From an uncultured Kordia sp. (GTDB lineage: Bacteria; Bacteroidota; Bacteroidia; Flavobacteriales; Flavobacteriaceae): 64,000 nt of DNA. How positions within the stretch are numbered: the stretch's first letter is position 1; every line of letters starts with the position of its first letter. The notes below the pieces were generated by a model. The model searched no databases and was not told the origin of the DNA. It saw only the letters and a list, made by a program, of their open reading frames with translations. The position numbers and the translations under genes were made by a program. Where the stretch lies: positions 1 to 64,000 of the forward strand of contig NZ_CANLEA010000003.1 in NCBI RefSeq assembly GCF_947489565.1, in the 5' to 3' direction. Below are positions 55,384-63,879 of this stretch, one piece after another.

Positions 55384-56439
55384 TCAGCTAACTGAAACCA
55401 TCCAGTTGTGCTTGTCTTCTAGTTTTCCTGCGCGAACTCCGTTGATGGTATCCATTACCAATTGTCCTACAGGACTTTCGTCAGATACATGAATTTCCGT
55501 GTCCTTGTAACCGATTGCCTGAATCATGGCAATTCCGACTGCAGTTCCTGTCCCGAACGCTTCTTCTAGTTTTCCATTGTTGGAAGCTTCTATAATTTCA
55601 GAAAGCTTGATAGGACGTTGTTCCACTTCATAACCGTTGTCTTCTAAAATAGTGATGACACTTTTACGCGTAATTCCATCTAAGATTGCTCCGTCTAGGC
55701 TTGGTGTGATGAATTTCCCGTCAATTTTGAAGAAGATATTCATGGTTCCTACTTCCTGAATGTATTCGAATTCATGCGCATCTAACCATAATACTTGATC
55801 GAATCCTTTTGATTTTGCAATTTCCGTTGGACGAATGGCTGCTGCATAGTTTCCTGCTGCTTTTGCTTCTCCTGTTCCACCTTCGGCCGCACGAATAAAT
55901 TTTGTTTCTGCGTACAGTTTGATGCGTTTTGTAAAGAAAGGTCCTGCTGGCGATGCAATGATGATAAAGTGATAACTCGTCGCTGCACGCATTCCAATAA
56001 ATGGTTCTGTAGCATACATAAATGGACGTAAATATAAAGCACTTCCTTCCTGTGGAGGAATCCAACCGCGTTCCATATCGACAATCTTTTTGAGTCCTTC
56101 TACGAATAATTCTTCTGGAAATTCTGGCATTCCCATACGACGTGCACTGAAGTTTAAGCGTTTTGCATTTTCTTCTGGACGAAATAATAACGGATCTCCT
56201 TCGCCATTAACAGTAGCTTTCATTCCTTCGAAAATAGCTTGTCCGTAATGCAATGCCATGGCTGCTGGATGCGTTGGAATCATTCCTAAAGGTTGAATTT
56301 TTGGAGTTTGCCATGCACCATCTTCATACGAGCAGATAAACATGTGATCGGTAAAGGTTCTTCCTAAGGGAATATTATCAAAATCAAGTTTCGAAACGTT
56401 TGATTCTGCTGCTTTAGTGATTTCTATCGTGTGTGCCAT
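55384..56439 (-). CDS. ilvE: Branched-chain amino-acid aminotransferase
   Basis: PLP enzyme (351 aa) that interconverts valine, leucine and isoleucine with their 2-oxoacids. Seen: LHYGQAIFEGMKA, then the PLP Lys193 in GTGEAKAAGNYAA, EVGTMNIFF, and GTGTAVGIAMIQAIG near the C-terminus (cofactor phosphate loop). It is of the eukaryote-like type II form. It lies between the E2 and E1 genes, so breakdown of branched-chain amino acids is the most likely setting. Confidence 0.93.
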   Translation of the reverse strand: MAHTIEITKAAESNVSKLDFDNIPLGRTFTDHMFICSYEDGAWQTPKIQPLGMIPTHPAAMALHYGQAIFEGMKATVNGEGDPLLFRPEENAKRLNFSARRMGMPEFPEELFVEGLKKIVDMERGWIPPQEGSALYLRPFMYATEPFIGMRAATSYHFIIIASPAGPFFTKRIKLYAETKFIRAAEGGTGEAKAAGNYAAAIRPTEIAKSKGFDQVLWLDAHEFEYIQEVGTMNIFFKIDGKFITPSLDGAILDGITRKSVITILEDNGYEVEQRPIKLSEIIEASNNGKLEEAFGTGTAVGIAMIQAIGYKDTEIHVSDESPVGQLVMDTINGVRAGKLEDKHNWMVSVS

Positions 56440-56628
56440 TTTTTAGTTGTTTGTTGGTAGTTATTAGTTTTTAGGGGATTTTTGTGTTTTAGTTTAGTTG
56501 TTGGTTGTTGGAGTCGCTTTGCTCCTGTTATTTGTTTTTTTGTTGATTTGTTTATACTTAGCTTACCTCTTAAAAAGAAATCTTTTTTCAATTTAAAATT
56601 TAGCATTTAGCATTTATAATTTCATAGT

Positions 56629-56672
56629 ACTTCTCGATACTAAATTCTTGCAGAATTTCACTCGAAGTGACG
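56629..56672 (+). repeat. TCTCGATAC hairpin repeat, copy 3
   Basis: ACTTCTCGATAC, inner arm AAATTCT, loop TGC, AGAATTT, CACTCGAAGTGACG. A 7-bp perfect inner stem. The rest of 56440-56692 is low-complexity with nothing coding. Confidence 0.8.
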
Positions 56673-56692
56673 TTCAGTTTCAAATTCAGTTT

Positions 56693-58018
56693 CTATATTT
56701 TCCTATTCGGATCGAATTCTTCTAGGTAATCACCTACTTTTCGTAAGAATGATCCACCTAAATATCCATCTACAACTCTATGGTCGAATGACAAGGATAG
56801 ATACATCATGCTGCGAATTGCGATTTCGTCTCCTTTTTCCGTTGTAATGACTTCCGGACGCTTTTTGATGATTCCTAATGCTAAAATTGCTACTTCTGGT
56901 TGATTGATGATTGGTGTTCCCATCAAACTTCCAAAGGTTCCCACATTAGAGATCGTGAAAGTACTTCCCTGAATTTCTTCTGGTTTGAGCTTGTTTTCGC
57001 GAGAAGCATGTGCTAAATGATTTACTTCTGCTGCCAAACCTTTTAAGTTTTTCTCGTCGGCATTTTTAACGACAGGAACAATCAGGTTTCCGCTTGGTAA
57101 CGCCGTTGCCATTCCTATGTTAATGTCTTTACGTTCTATGATTTTCTTTCCATCTTCAGATACCGAAGCATTGATGCCAGGGAAATCGATGACTGCTTTT
57201 GCTACTGCTTCTACAAATAGAGGTGTAAAGGTCAAACGTTGGTTGTATTTTTCTTGGAAAGGCACTTTGTTGGCATTTCTCCAATTTACCATGTTTGTCA
57301 CATCAATTTCAATATATGCTGTTACATGCGGCGATGTATGTTTTGAATACACCATATGATCGGCGATCATTTTTCGCATGCGATCCATTTCTACCACAGT
57401 GTCATGTCCTTCCACAAATTTGATTGGTGGCGGATTGTAACTGCTTTTTGGTTGCTGCGGTTGTGCTTGTATTTGCGGTCTGCTCGCTAACGGATATTGT
57501 CTATTTTTTAGATAATTGAATACATCACTTTTGCGAATACGTCCGTCTGCTCCTGTTCCTGGAATGCTTTGCACTTCCTCAATGGTCATGTTTTCTTTTT
57601 TCGCAATACTTACAATAAGTGGCGATAAGAATGCATCTGGATTTCTTACAAATTCTGAATTCTGAATGTTGAATTCTGAATTGTGAGCGTTGTTCGTAGG
57701 AGTTGGAATATTTGCCGTTTTTGGCGCTTCTGTTTGTAGGTCTTCTTTAGAAACTTCCGCTGCGATTTCTCCATCTTCAGAAGCATTGATCAAAGCAATT
57801 ACTTCTCCAACAGGAACTACATCATTCGGTTGAAAACGAATTTCTGTAATCACACCAGTACATGGCGATGGTACTTCAGAATCAACTTTATCTGTAGCGA
57901 CTTCTAAAATGGTTTCTTCTATTTCAACAGTATCTCCAACATTTTTCATCCAACTGATGACAGTGGCTTCCGAGATACTTTCTCCCATTTTGGGCATTTT
58001 CAGCGGTACAATAGGCAT
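56693..58018 (-). CDS. 2-oxoacid dehydrogenase E2 (dihydrolipoamide acyltransferase)
   Basis: Core of a 2-oxoacid dehydrogenase complex (441 aa). In order: lipoyl domain (1-77, lipoyl Lys44 in ATDKVDS), a linker rich in Ala/Pro/Asn, peripheral subunit-binding domain (about 128-170; SPLIVSIAKKENM, GADGRIRKSDV), a second linker and the catalytic acyltransferase domain (about 205-441) with the FDHRVVDG active-site motif. It would bind the fused E1 at 52924. The lipoyl group is added by LipB/LipA. Divergent Lrp/AsnC regulator upstream. Confidence 0.93.
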   Translation of the reverse strand: MPIVPLKMPKMGESISEATVISWMKNVGDTVEIEETILEVATDKVDSEVPSPCTGVITEIRFQPNDVVPVGEVIALINASEDGEIAAEVSKEDLQTEAPKTANIPTPTNNAHNSEFNIQNSEFVRNPDAFLSPLIVSIAKKENMTIEEVQSIPGTGADGRIRKSDVFNYLKNRQYPLASRPQIQAQPQQPKSSYNPPPIKFVEGHDTVVEMDRMRKMIADHMVYSKHTSPHVTAYIEIDVTNMVNWRNANKVPFQEKYNQRLTFTPLFVEAVAKAVIDFPGINASVSEDGKKIIERKDINIGMATALPSGNLIVPVVKNADEKNLKGLAAEVNHLAHASRENKLKPEEIQGSTFTISNVGTFGSLMGTPIINQPEVAILALGIIKKRPEVITTEKGDEIAIRSMMYLSLSFDHRVVDGYLGGSFLRKVGDYLEEFDPNRKI

Positions 58019-58214
58019 GAGCGTTTTTTTAATTAGTAGGTTACTTTCTATTAAAAAGCGAACAAAACTACTGTTTTTCTAATTAAATAAAACAAATTCA
58101 CTATTATCTATTATTATTTGTAGTGTTTTTTTCTTTAATTTTGATTTATAATTATATTTTTTTCTTTTAGAAGCTATCTAATATGGCTTTTTTATATTTT
58201 TTATCTGAAAACCT

Positions 58215-58682
58215 ATGAAGTTAGATCAAATCGATTTGAAAATTTTGAGGTTGCTGCAACAGAACAGCAATCGTACAACTAAAAGTTTGGCAGAAGAACT
58301 AAAGATGTCTACAACACCTGTATTTGAGCGTATTAAAAAGCTTGAAAAGGAAGGTTATATTGATGATTATGTTGCTTTACTGAACGCCAAGAAGTTAGGT
58401 TTAAAACAAACCGTTTTTATCGGCATTACTCTACAAGGACATACACGTAGTTATTTGGAACGATTTGTAAAGCAGATCAATACCTTTCCAGAAGTGGTAG
58501 AATGCCATCGTATTACGGGAAACTTTGATTATTTGCTAAAGTTAGTCGTAGAAGATGTAGAAGCGTATGAGAAGTTTATCATTACAAAATTGACCTTACT
58601 TCCGTATTTGGGAAGTGTTCAAAGTTATATTGCACTTTCTAAAGGAAAACAAACCCATGAGTTAAATTTGGCTGCTTTGTGA
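58215..58682 (+). CDS. Lrp/AsnC family regulator
   Basis: A 155-aa transcription regulator. N-terminal helix-turn-helix (LDQIDLKILRLLQQNSNRTT, with LAEELKMSTTPVFERIKKLE as recognition helix) and a C-terminal RAM effector domain (VVECHRITGNFDYLLKLVVED). It is divergent from the E2 gene, with 196 AT-rich bases between them. By analogy with BkdR it may sense leucine, isoleucine or valine and control the E2-BCAT-E1 genes; this is an inference. Confidence 0.93.
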   Translation: MKLDQIDLKILRLLQQNSNRTTKSLAEELKMSTTPVFERIKKLEKEGYIDDYVALLNAKKLGLKQTVFIGITLQGHTRSYLERFVKQINTFPEVVECHRITGNFDYLLKLVVEDVEAYEKFIITKLTLLPYLGSVQSYIALSKGKQTHELNLAAL

Positions 58683-58809
58683 TGGTTTTTACCTAACAAA
58701 AATCAAGTTTTAGATGATAAATTGTGCTACAATTTCACTTTAAGACTTATTATTTAATTACTAAACGATATTACTTTTCAGTATCTTTAGAAACCAATAC
58801 TATTTTATA

Positions 58810-59226
58810 ATGACAGATTTTAAACTCGATTTTTTAGATCATGTAGCTATTCTTGTAAAAGATATGAATGCATCCGTAGCTTGGTATACAAAAGTATTGG
58901 GTTTGAAACGTTATCAACTTGAAAAATGGGGCGAGTTTCCTATTTTTATGTTATCAGGAAAAACAGGCATTGCATTGTTTCCTGCCAATATGAAAGATCC
59001 TGAATTGGTACCAACTTCCAAGAATGTAAAAATTGATCACTTTGCGTTTCATGTCAGTAATGAAGCGTTTGCAAAAGCTCGGAAACATTATGAAGATTTA
59101 GGACTCAGCTATACTTTTAAAGATCATCACTATTTTCATTCTATATACACCAAAGATTTGGATGGACATACTGTGGAATTGACAACATTGGTTGTGGATG
59201 CAGAAGAGTTTTACACAAAAAAATAA
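58810..59226 (+). CDS. VOC family (glyoxalase-like) protein
   Basis: A 138-aa cytoplasmic protein. Seen: DFLDHVAILVKDMNASVAWY, the second metal His in VKIDHFAFHVS, HSIYTKDLDGHTVELTT (final metal Glu). The order matches the VOC superfamily. Which substrate is unknown. A small unknown gene begins 4 nt after its stop. Confidence 0.88.
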   Translation: MTDFKLDFLDHVAILVKDMNASVAWYTKVLGLKRYQLEKWGEFPIFMLSGKTGIALFPANMKDPELVPTSKNVKIDHFAFHVSNEAFAKARKHYEDLGLSYTFKDHHYFHSIYTKDLDGHTVELTTLVVDAEEFYTKK

Positions 59227-59230
59227 GCTT

Positions 59231-59779
59231 ATGAAAATAGGAAAACTATTCAATCAGCTAAGCAAAAGTCAATACATTCATTATATAGACAATCATAAAA
59301 AGTATACTGACTTTAACACCTTAGGATTATATAGATCTATTTGTGAAAATGAAAAACTGACACTTGCTGAAAAAATTGAAATTAGAGATTACTCCAATGT
59401 TTTTTTCGGAAAGACATTTACTTTTTTTCAACTCAAAGATCCTCAAACGTATTTTGAACTTATCACTTTAGGAAAAGAATTAACCGTAGCCGACGAAAGG
59501 CAAATCTGGGAAAATATAAGAAGCAATCAACAAAAGATATTGGCTGATAAAAGAATTAAACATCGAAACTTTGGAGAATATTCAAAACACAATTGCGGCT
59601 ACGAAGATTGTAATTACAATGGGTTAATGATAAAACAAGGATCTTTTTTAGCTGAAGCCACTATGCATTTTAATTCCGACAAAAATGAGTATGCTGCTAA
59701 AGATAAATCGGAGCGAATAAAGAAGCAACGAAAAAATAAAAAACAAATCATTAAAGATGATCTAAACGATTTTATGTGA
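59231..59779 (+). CDS. Hypothetical protein
   Basis: A 182-aa soluble protein. ATG 59231 is preferred over an overlapping start inside the VOC gene. It contains SQYIHYIDNHKKYTDF near the start, a helical middle and a Cys pair in HNCGYEDCNYNG, which might bind a metal. The C-terminus is Lys/Arg-rich. No family recognised. It is spaced 4 nt after the VOC gene and is probably co-transcribed. Confidence 0.6.
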   Translation: MKIGKLFNQLSKSQYIHYIDNHKKYTDFNTLGLYRSICENEKLTLAEKIEIRDYSNVFFGKTFTFFQLKDPQTYFELITLGKELTVADERQIWENIRSNQQKILADKRIKHRNFGEYSKHNCGYEDCNYNGLMIKQGSFLAEATMHFNSDKNEYAAKDKSERIKKQRKNKKQIIKDDLNDFM

Positions 59780-59830
59780 TTAATTCACTACCTCTAAAGT
59801 GGAGCAGAAGAATTTTACAGCTAGTTTAAT

Positions 59831-60910
59831 TTAGCTTTGTAGTTGATACACCGTAACCGTCTTACCTTCTGTTTTCACAAATAGATTTGTTTTAGCATCA
59901 TACGCATCAGGCTTTATATTGGCATCATGAAATATAACAGTTCCTTCTAATGATATCAATGCGATTCCTTGTTTTTTAGAATGTAGAACGATAACATTTA
60001 ACTCTTGATTAAAGTGAATTCTAGCATTGACAACATTCAATCCTTCTACTTTAATTTTCTTCGTAATTTCTGATTTCCTGTCTTCAATTTTGTACAAATG
60101 AATTTCTTGTGGCGAATCTTTATGAGCATCTTCATCGTCTTCTTCGATTGGATTATAAGCAACTGCAACCGTATCATTAGCTATCCAACAAACAGCTCGA
60201 TCGTTGTGTTCCCATCCACCAATATGTATCGCAGCAATTCTAGGGTTTTCAATAAAATCTTCTACTTCAAAAACAGTATACGCATCACAAGAACCCCATG
60301 CCCATCCAGCACTTAAAAACATTTTGTTATCGGGAGACATCATTAATTCACCATAAAAATAATCCAAAGGTCTTGGCCACGGAAGTTTAGTGTCTTCTTT
60401 ATAATTTTTATAAAACTCAAGGTGTCGTTCTTCTGCGTTTTCTTCTATTAAAGATTTTGATGCTGTGAGTATTTGTCTTGAATCTAAGTTCATAATTTGC
60501 ACATGATTCCACGCTTCACTGTATATTAAATGCGGAATATTGTCTTTATTTTTAAATAACGCTATTGGATAACGAGAAATATCGGCATGATAATCTTTTC
60601 GCCATAAGTGCAACTTTTTGTATTCATTAGGATAGTGAACAAATCCATGTCTTTTATAATCATTCACAATTACCACAATTGAGTCCAAGGTATAAATCGT
60701 TGTTTTGGCGTTGATGTCAAAACCTCCATCTTGATAACTAAAGTTACTTTTTACAGAAAATAAATGTTCTCCTTCTTGTTTGTCAATAGTATACCGAACT
60801 ACAGCTCCTGAACTCAACAACATTACCAATTCATTTGATGTTGCAAACGTAGTGCTTTGTATCGTTTCTTCAGTATCGAATGTTATGTTATGAACTTTTG
60901 TAATTTTCAT
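59831..60910 (-). CDS. Propeller-like hypothetical protein
   Basis: A 359-aa protein of repeated beta strands with WD-like phrases (LVMLLSSGAVVRYTIDKQ, KMFLSAGWAWGSCDAYTVF, RAVCWIANDTVAVAYNP, NVIVLHSKKQGIALI). A WD40-type or related propeller is likely. No export signal, so cytoplasmic. No partner gene lies on the same strand. Role unknown. Confidence 0.55.
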   Translation of the reverse strand: MKITKVHNITFDTEETIQSTTFATSNELVMLLSSGAVVRYTIDKQEGEHLFSVKSNFSYQDGGFDINAKTTIYTLDSIVVIVNDYKRHGFVHYPNEYKKLHLWRKDYHADISRYPIALFKNKDNIPHLIYSEAWNHVQIMNLDSRQILTASKSLIEENAEERHLEFYKNYKEDTKLPWPRPLDYFYGELMMSPDNKMFLSAGWAWGSCDAYTVFEVEDFIENPRIAAIHIGGWEHNDRAVCWIANDTVAVAYNPIEEDDEDAHKDSPQEIHLYKIEDRKSEITKKIKVEGLNVVNARIHFNQELNVIVLHSKKQGIALISLEGTVIFHDANIKPDAYDAKTNLFVKTEGKTVTVYQLQS

Positions 60911-61025
60911 GTATATAATTGATAATTTTAAGCGAGTAAGTTAACAAATAAAGAGTTACTCACACATAAAAAATATCCTGTAAAAATTATGGAACCCTTC
61001 GTCAGAAAAATCAAAGCGAAACAAG

Positions 61026-61033
61026 TAACTTTG
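61026..61033 (+). promoter_or_regulatory. -7 element ahead of a decayed small frame
   Basis: TAACTTTG matches TAnnTTTG, 22 nt before the frame at 61055. Confidence 0.35.
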
Positions 61034-61054
61034 TAGCATGCGTCAAGAGAAAAT

Positions 61055-61155
61055 ATGGAGAATGTAATTGAACAAAAGTTACAGCTATCAAATCTGAATT
61101 GACACTATTAGATGAATTCCTTATAGCGAAAAGGAAAGAAAAAGAAGCTCATTAA
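61055..61155 (+). pseudogene. Possible frameshifted small gene
   Basis: From ATG 61055 the frame reads MENVIEQ and then breaks at an AAAA run. One base out of phase it continues KVTAIKSELTLLDEFLIA and ends KRKEKEAH before TAA. The joined product would be a coiled-coil peptide of about 33 aa. A single missing A explains the break, but chance cannot be excluded. Confidence 0.3.
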
Positions 61156-61186
61156 TATTTTTTAAAATTTTCAATACCTCGTATTT

Positions 61187-62140
61187 ATGTCCACTATTTT
61201 CAACAGCAAGCGAAATTTAGTTCGTATTGTATATGATATTGCCAACGATCACGGAATTACCATTGATTCTTTTTCGTATGATTGGATTTTGAAACTTTCT
61301 AAAAATGAAGTCCATAAGCATATTTTTGGTTATAATTTTGAGTTGAACTCTTCCACGGCAAAGATGATTGCTGGTGATAAAAGTGCTGCTTCTGACTTGC
61401 TAAAAGCCGCGAATGTTGCAACAGTTGAACATACATTATTCTTGAATCCGAATATGGAAAAGTATGTTGGCAGTCTTGGAAATTGGCAACAAATCCTCGC
61501 TTATTTTCACAAAAACGATCAGCATATTGTGTGCAAACCTGTCAATGGAACTGGCGGGAATGGTGTGTTTTTGGTGAAAACTATCACACAATTAGAACAG
61601 GCTATTCATGAATTATTTTCAAAATATAGAAGCATTTGTTTGTCTCCTTTTTATGATATCAAGAAAGAATACAGAGCTGTAATTTTAGATGGAGAAGTTG
61701 AATTGTTGTACCAAAAAAACATTCCTTTCGTGACGACTGATGGTGTTTCAACTATATTAGAATTGCTGCAAGCTAAATTTTCAGGCGAAACCTTAGATAG
61801 CGTCATTACTTCTTTTTCTAACAGAAGCGATCGTAATTTTAGTGATATTCCACCGAAAGGGGAAATTATAGAAGTCAATTGGAAAAGTAATTTAGGCGAA
61901 GGCGCTCAAGCGGAAATCATTCAGAATGAAAATATTTCCACACTTGCTATAAAAGCTGCAAACACCATCAATATTCGTTTTTGTTCTGTAGATGTTATTG
62001 AAACCACTTCAGGAGCATTTTATGTATTGGAAATCAATTCTGGCGTGATGATTGAGCATTTTTTAAACAGCAATCCGCAAGAATATGATCGTGTGAAAAC
62101 GATTTATGAAAAAGCGGTGTTACGAATGTTAAATATTTAG
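61187..62140 (+). CDS. ATP-grasp family protein
   Basis: A 317-aa cytoplasmic enzyme. Seen: the central ATP-binding loop CKPVNGTGGNGVFLV, then EYRAVILDGEVELLYQK (Lys/Glu side) and a C-terminal metal-binding segment DVIETTSGAFYVLEINSGVM with conserved Glu/Asn. The layout resembles RimK or cyanophycin-synthetase-like ligases that join a carboxylate and an amine. The opening SSTAKMIAGDKSAASDLLK, with its ...DK..A... pattern, fits. Substrate unknown; no related biosynthesis gene next to it. Confidence 0.75.
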   Translation: MSTIFNSKRNLVRIVYDIANDHGITIDSFSYDWILKLSKNEVHKHIFGYNFELNSSTAKMIAGDKSAASDLLKAANVATVEHTLFLNPNMEKYVGSLGNWQQILAYFHKNDQHIVCKPVNGTGGNGVFLVKTITQLEQAIHELFSKYRSICLSPFYDIKKEYRAVILDGEVELLYQKNIPFVTTDGVSTILELLQAKFSGETLDSVITSFSNRSDRNFSDIPPKGEIIEVNWKSNLGEGAQAEIIQNENISTLAIKAANTINIRFCSVDVIETTSGAFYVLEINSGVMIEHFLNSNPQEYDRVKTIYEKAVLRMLNI

Positions 62141-62235
62141 ATCTGAACGTAGCACTGTTATTACACTAAACATTTATGTTATATGTAACTTTATAAACTA
62201 ATTACTGACATATACATATATAAACCATTTGCAGC

Positions 62236-62532
62236 GTGAATCTTACCTATGTATTTTTAGTTATTTTATTTCTAGTATATTTTTTCTACACTTTTAACGT
62301 GCAAAAAAAGATTACACTAAATATTGTCTTAACAAAAAGACAAAAGATTTTAAATTCAATACTGATTTGGTTGGTACCATTTGTTTGGTATTATCTCATT
62401 AAAGATTTGATTACAGATGAAATCGAAATAATGACAAAAGAAAAAAGAAATAAACTACGAACAAAACATGATCGAAATCCTCATTCAAATGGAAATGTAG
62501 GAACTTATTCTGGAGGAGATATGGGCTTTTAA
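62236..62532 (+). CDS. Two-helix membrane protein
   Basis: A 98-aa protein starting at GTG 62236. It has two hydrophobic segments (about 3-22 and 36-55) with an intervening basic loop (VQKKITLNIVLTKRQK) and the phrase LIWLVPFVWYYLIK, typical of small two-helix inner-membrane proteins. The tail is polar and basic. Role unknown. Confidence 0.55.
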   Translation: MNLTYVFLVILFLVYFFYTFNVQKKITLNIVLTKRQKILNSILIWLVPFVWYYLIKDLITDEIEIMTKEKRNKLRTKHDRNPHSNGNVGTYSGGDMGF

Positions 62533-62539
62533 TTAAAGT

Positions 62540-63142
62540 TTATTTCCCCATAAAATCACGCAAGGTATCATAAAACGCTTCCTGTGTTGGACGTTCTTTG
62601 GGAACTTCACGTAACGGCTCGACTTCGCGTAAAGTTTCATGACAATCGGCTGGTAATTGTTGATATAATTGTGTGCCTTTGGTTTTCCAAGCTATCATTT
62701 CATCACTAACTTGTTTAATGACTTTTGCAGGATTTCCAACTACCAAACTACGTTTAGGAATGACAGTTTTTGCTTTGACAAACGCCATCGCACCAATGAT
62801 ACTTTCATCACCAATTTCGGCATCGTCCATAATTACAGTGTTCATTCCAACCAACACATTTCGACCAATATTGGCACCGTGAATGATAGCACCGTGACCA
62901 ATATGTGCACTTTCTTTCAATACAATCGATTTTCCTGGAAACATATGCACGGTACAATTTTCTTGTACGTTTACGCCATCTTCCAAGATAATTTCTCCCC
63001 AATCGCCACGAATAGCTGCTCCAGGTCCTATATAACAATCTTTCCCAATAATTACATTTCCTGTTACGGCTGCTAATGGATGTACAAAACTACTTTCGTG
63101 TACAACGGGAATGTATCCTTTAAATTCGTAGATCATATTCAT
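62540..63142 (-). CDS. paaY: PaaY-like hexapeptide-repeat thioesterase
   Basis: A 200-aa left-handed beta-helix protein. Seen: YIPVVHESSFVHPLAAVTGN, GPGAAIRGDWGEI, AHIGHGAIIHGANI (metal His), GAMAFVKAK and the C-terminal EVEPLREVP block that marks PaaY. Length equals PaaY (about 196-200), longer than plain gamma-carbonic-anhydrase-like proteins. PaaY acts as an acyl-CoA thioesterase safeguarding phenylacetate breakdown. No other paa gene is in the window. Confidence 0.85.
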   Translation of the reverse strand: MNMIYEFKGYIPVVHESSFVHPLAAVTGNVIIGKDCYIGPGAAIRGDWGEIILEDGVNVQENCTVHMFPGKSIVLKESAHIGHGAIIHGANIGRNVLVGMNTVIMDDAEIGDESIIGAMAFVKAKTVIPKRSLVVGNPAKVIKQVSDEMIAWKTKGTQLYQQLPADCHETLREVEPLREVPKERPTQEAFYDTLRDFMGK

Positions 63143-63353
63143 TTCCCGTGAAAGCGGGAACCTTTTTTGTTTGTAATCTCAACAAAGATACTGCATTTTC
63201 GATTTACGAGCGAGCGTCTGTTTTTTGAAACCTTTCTGCAAAATTCCAAAATAACATTTCATGCGTTAAAATGTTAAATTTCTACAAATCACGCAGGTTT
63301 CTGTAAGTTTTCATGTAAAAAATGCTACTACATTCCTATAAAACTGAAAAGCT

Positions 63354-63644
63354 ATGAATCACACAACACCTTCGTGCATTATCCAAAAAGAAGATATTCC
63401 AACATTAAAATTTTCTAAAACAGAAATCTTACAAAGTCCAAGAAAAAGAAGTTTACGATCGTACTATTTAGATCGTGCTACAAAATTAGGAAACTTGTTA
63501 AAGAATAAAGTCACTATTTATTTTAAAGATCATACCGATCAATTAATGCAAGTAAACACAACTATTTGGGCTGTTACCACTGATTTTGTGGTTTTAAAAC
63601 AAGGCATTACCATTCCGAAGAGAAGTATTTTATATATTGATTAG
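63354..63644 (+). CDS. Small hypothetical protein
   Basis: A 96-aa protein with no export signal. Residues 25-50 are basic (SPRKRSLRSYYLDRATKL). The rest forms a small beta barrel-like pattern (GNLLKNKVTIYFKD, QVNTTIWAVTTDFVVLKQG) recalling a short RNA- or protein-binding fold. Unrecognised family. Confidence 0.5.
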   Translation: MNHTTPSCIIQKEDIPTLKFSKTEILQSPRKRSLRSYYLDRATKLGNLLKNKVTIYFKDHTDQLMQVNTTIWAVTTDFVVLKQGITIPKRSILYID

Positions 63645-63687
63645 TAAGCGAGTTTTCACATCTGAAGCTTGCTATAATTTCTAAGTT

Positions 63688-63738
63688 GTTCTCGATACAA
63701 TTTTCTCCATTTTATTCCGAAAATCACTCGAACTGACG
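63688..63738 (+). repeat. TCTCGATAC hairpin repeat, copy 4
   Basis: GTTCTCGATAC, inner arms ATTTTC and GAAAAT, then CACTCGAACTGACG. It is directly followed by copy C of the long-stem element. Confidence 0.75.
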
Positions 63739-63752
63739 TTTAGCACCTTAAT

Positions 63753-63860
63753 ACGTCATTACGAGGAAACATGACGAAGTAATCTGCCGATCGCATATAA
63801 GAGTTTGTATTTGAAACAAACAGATTGCCACGAATTTCCTCTAAATTCTCGCAATGACGT
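63753..63860. repeat. Dispersed long-stem inverted repeat, copy C
   Basis: ACGTCATTACGAGGAAA opposes TTTCCTC and CTCGCAATGACGT; inner AATCTG and CAGATT match copies A and B. Confidence 0.75.
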
Positions 63861-63879
63861 TTTAAAGAAGTTTCAACAC

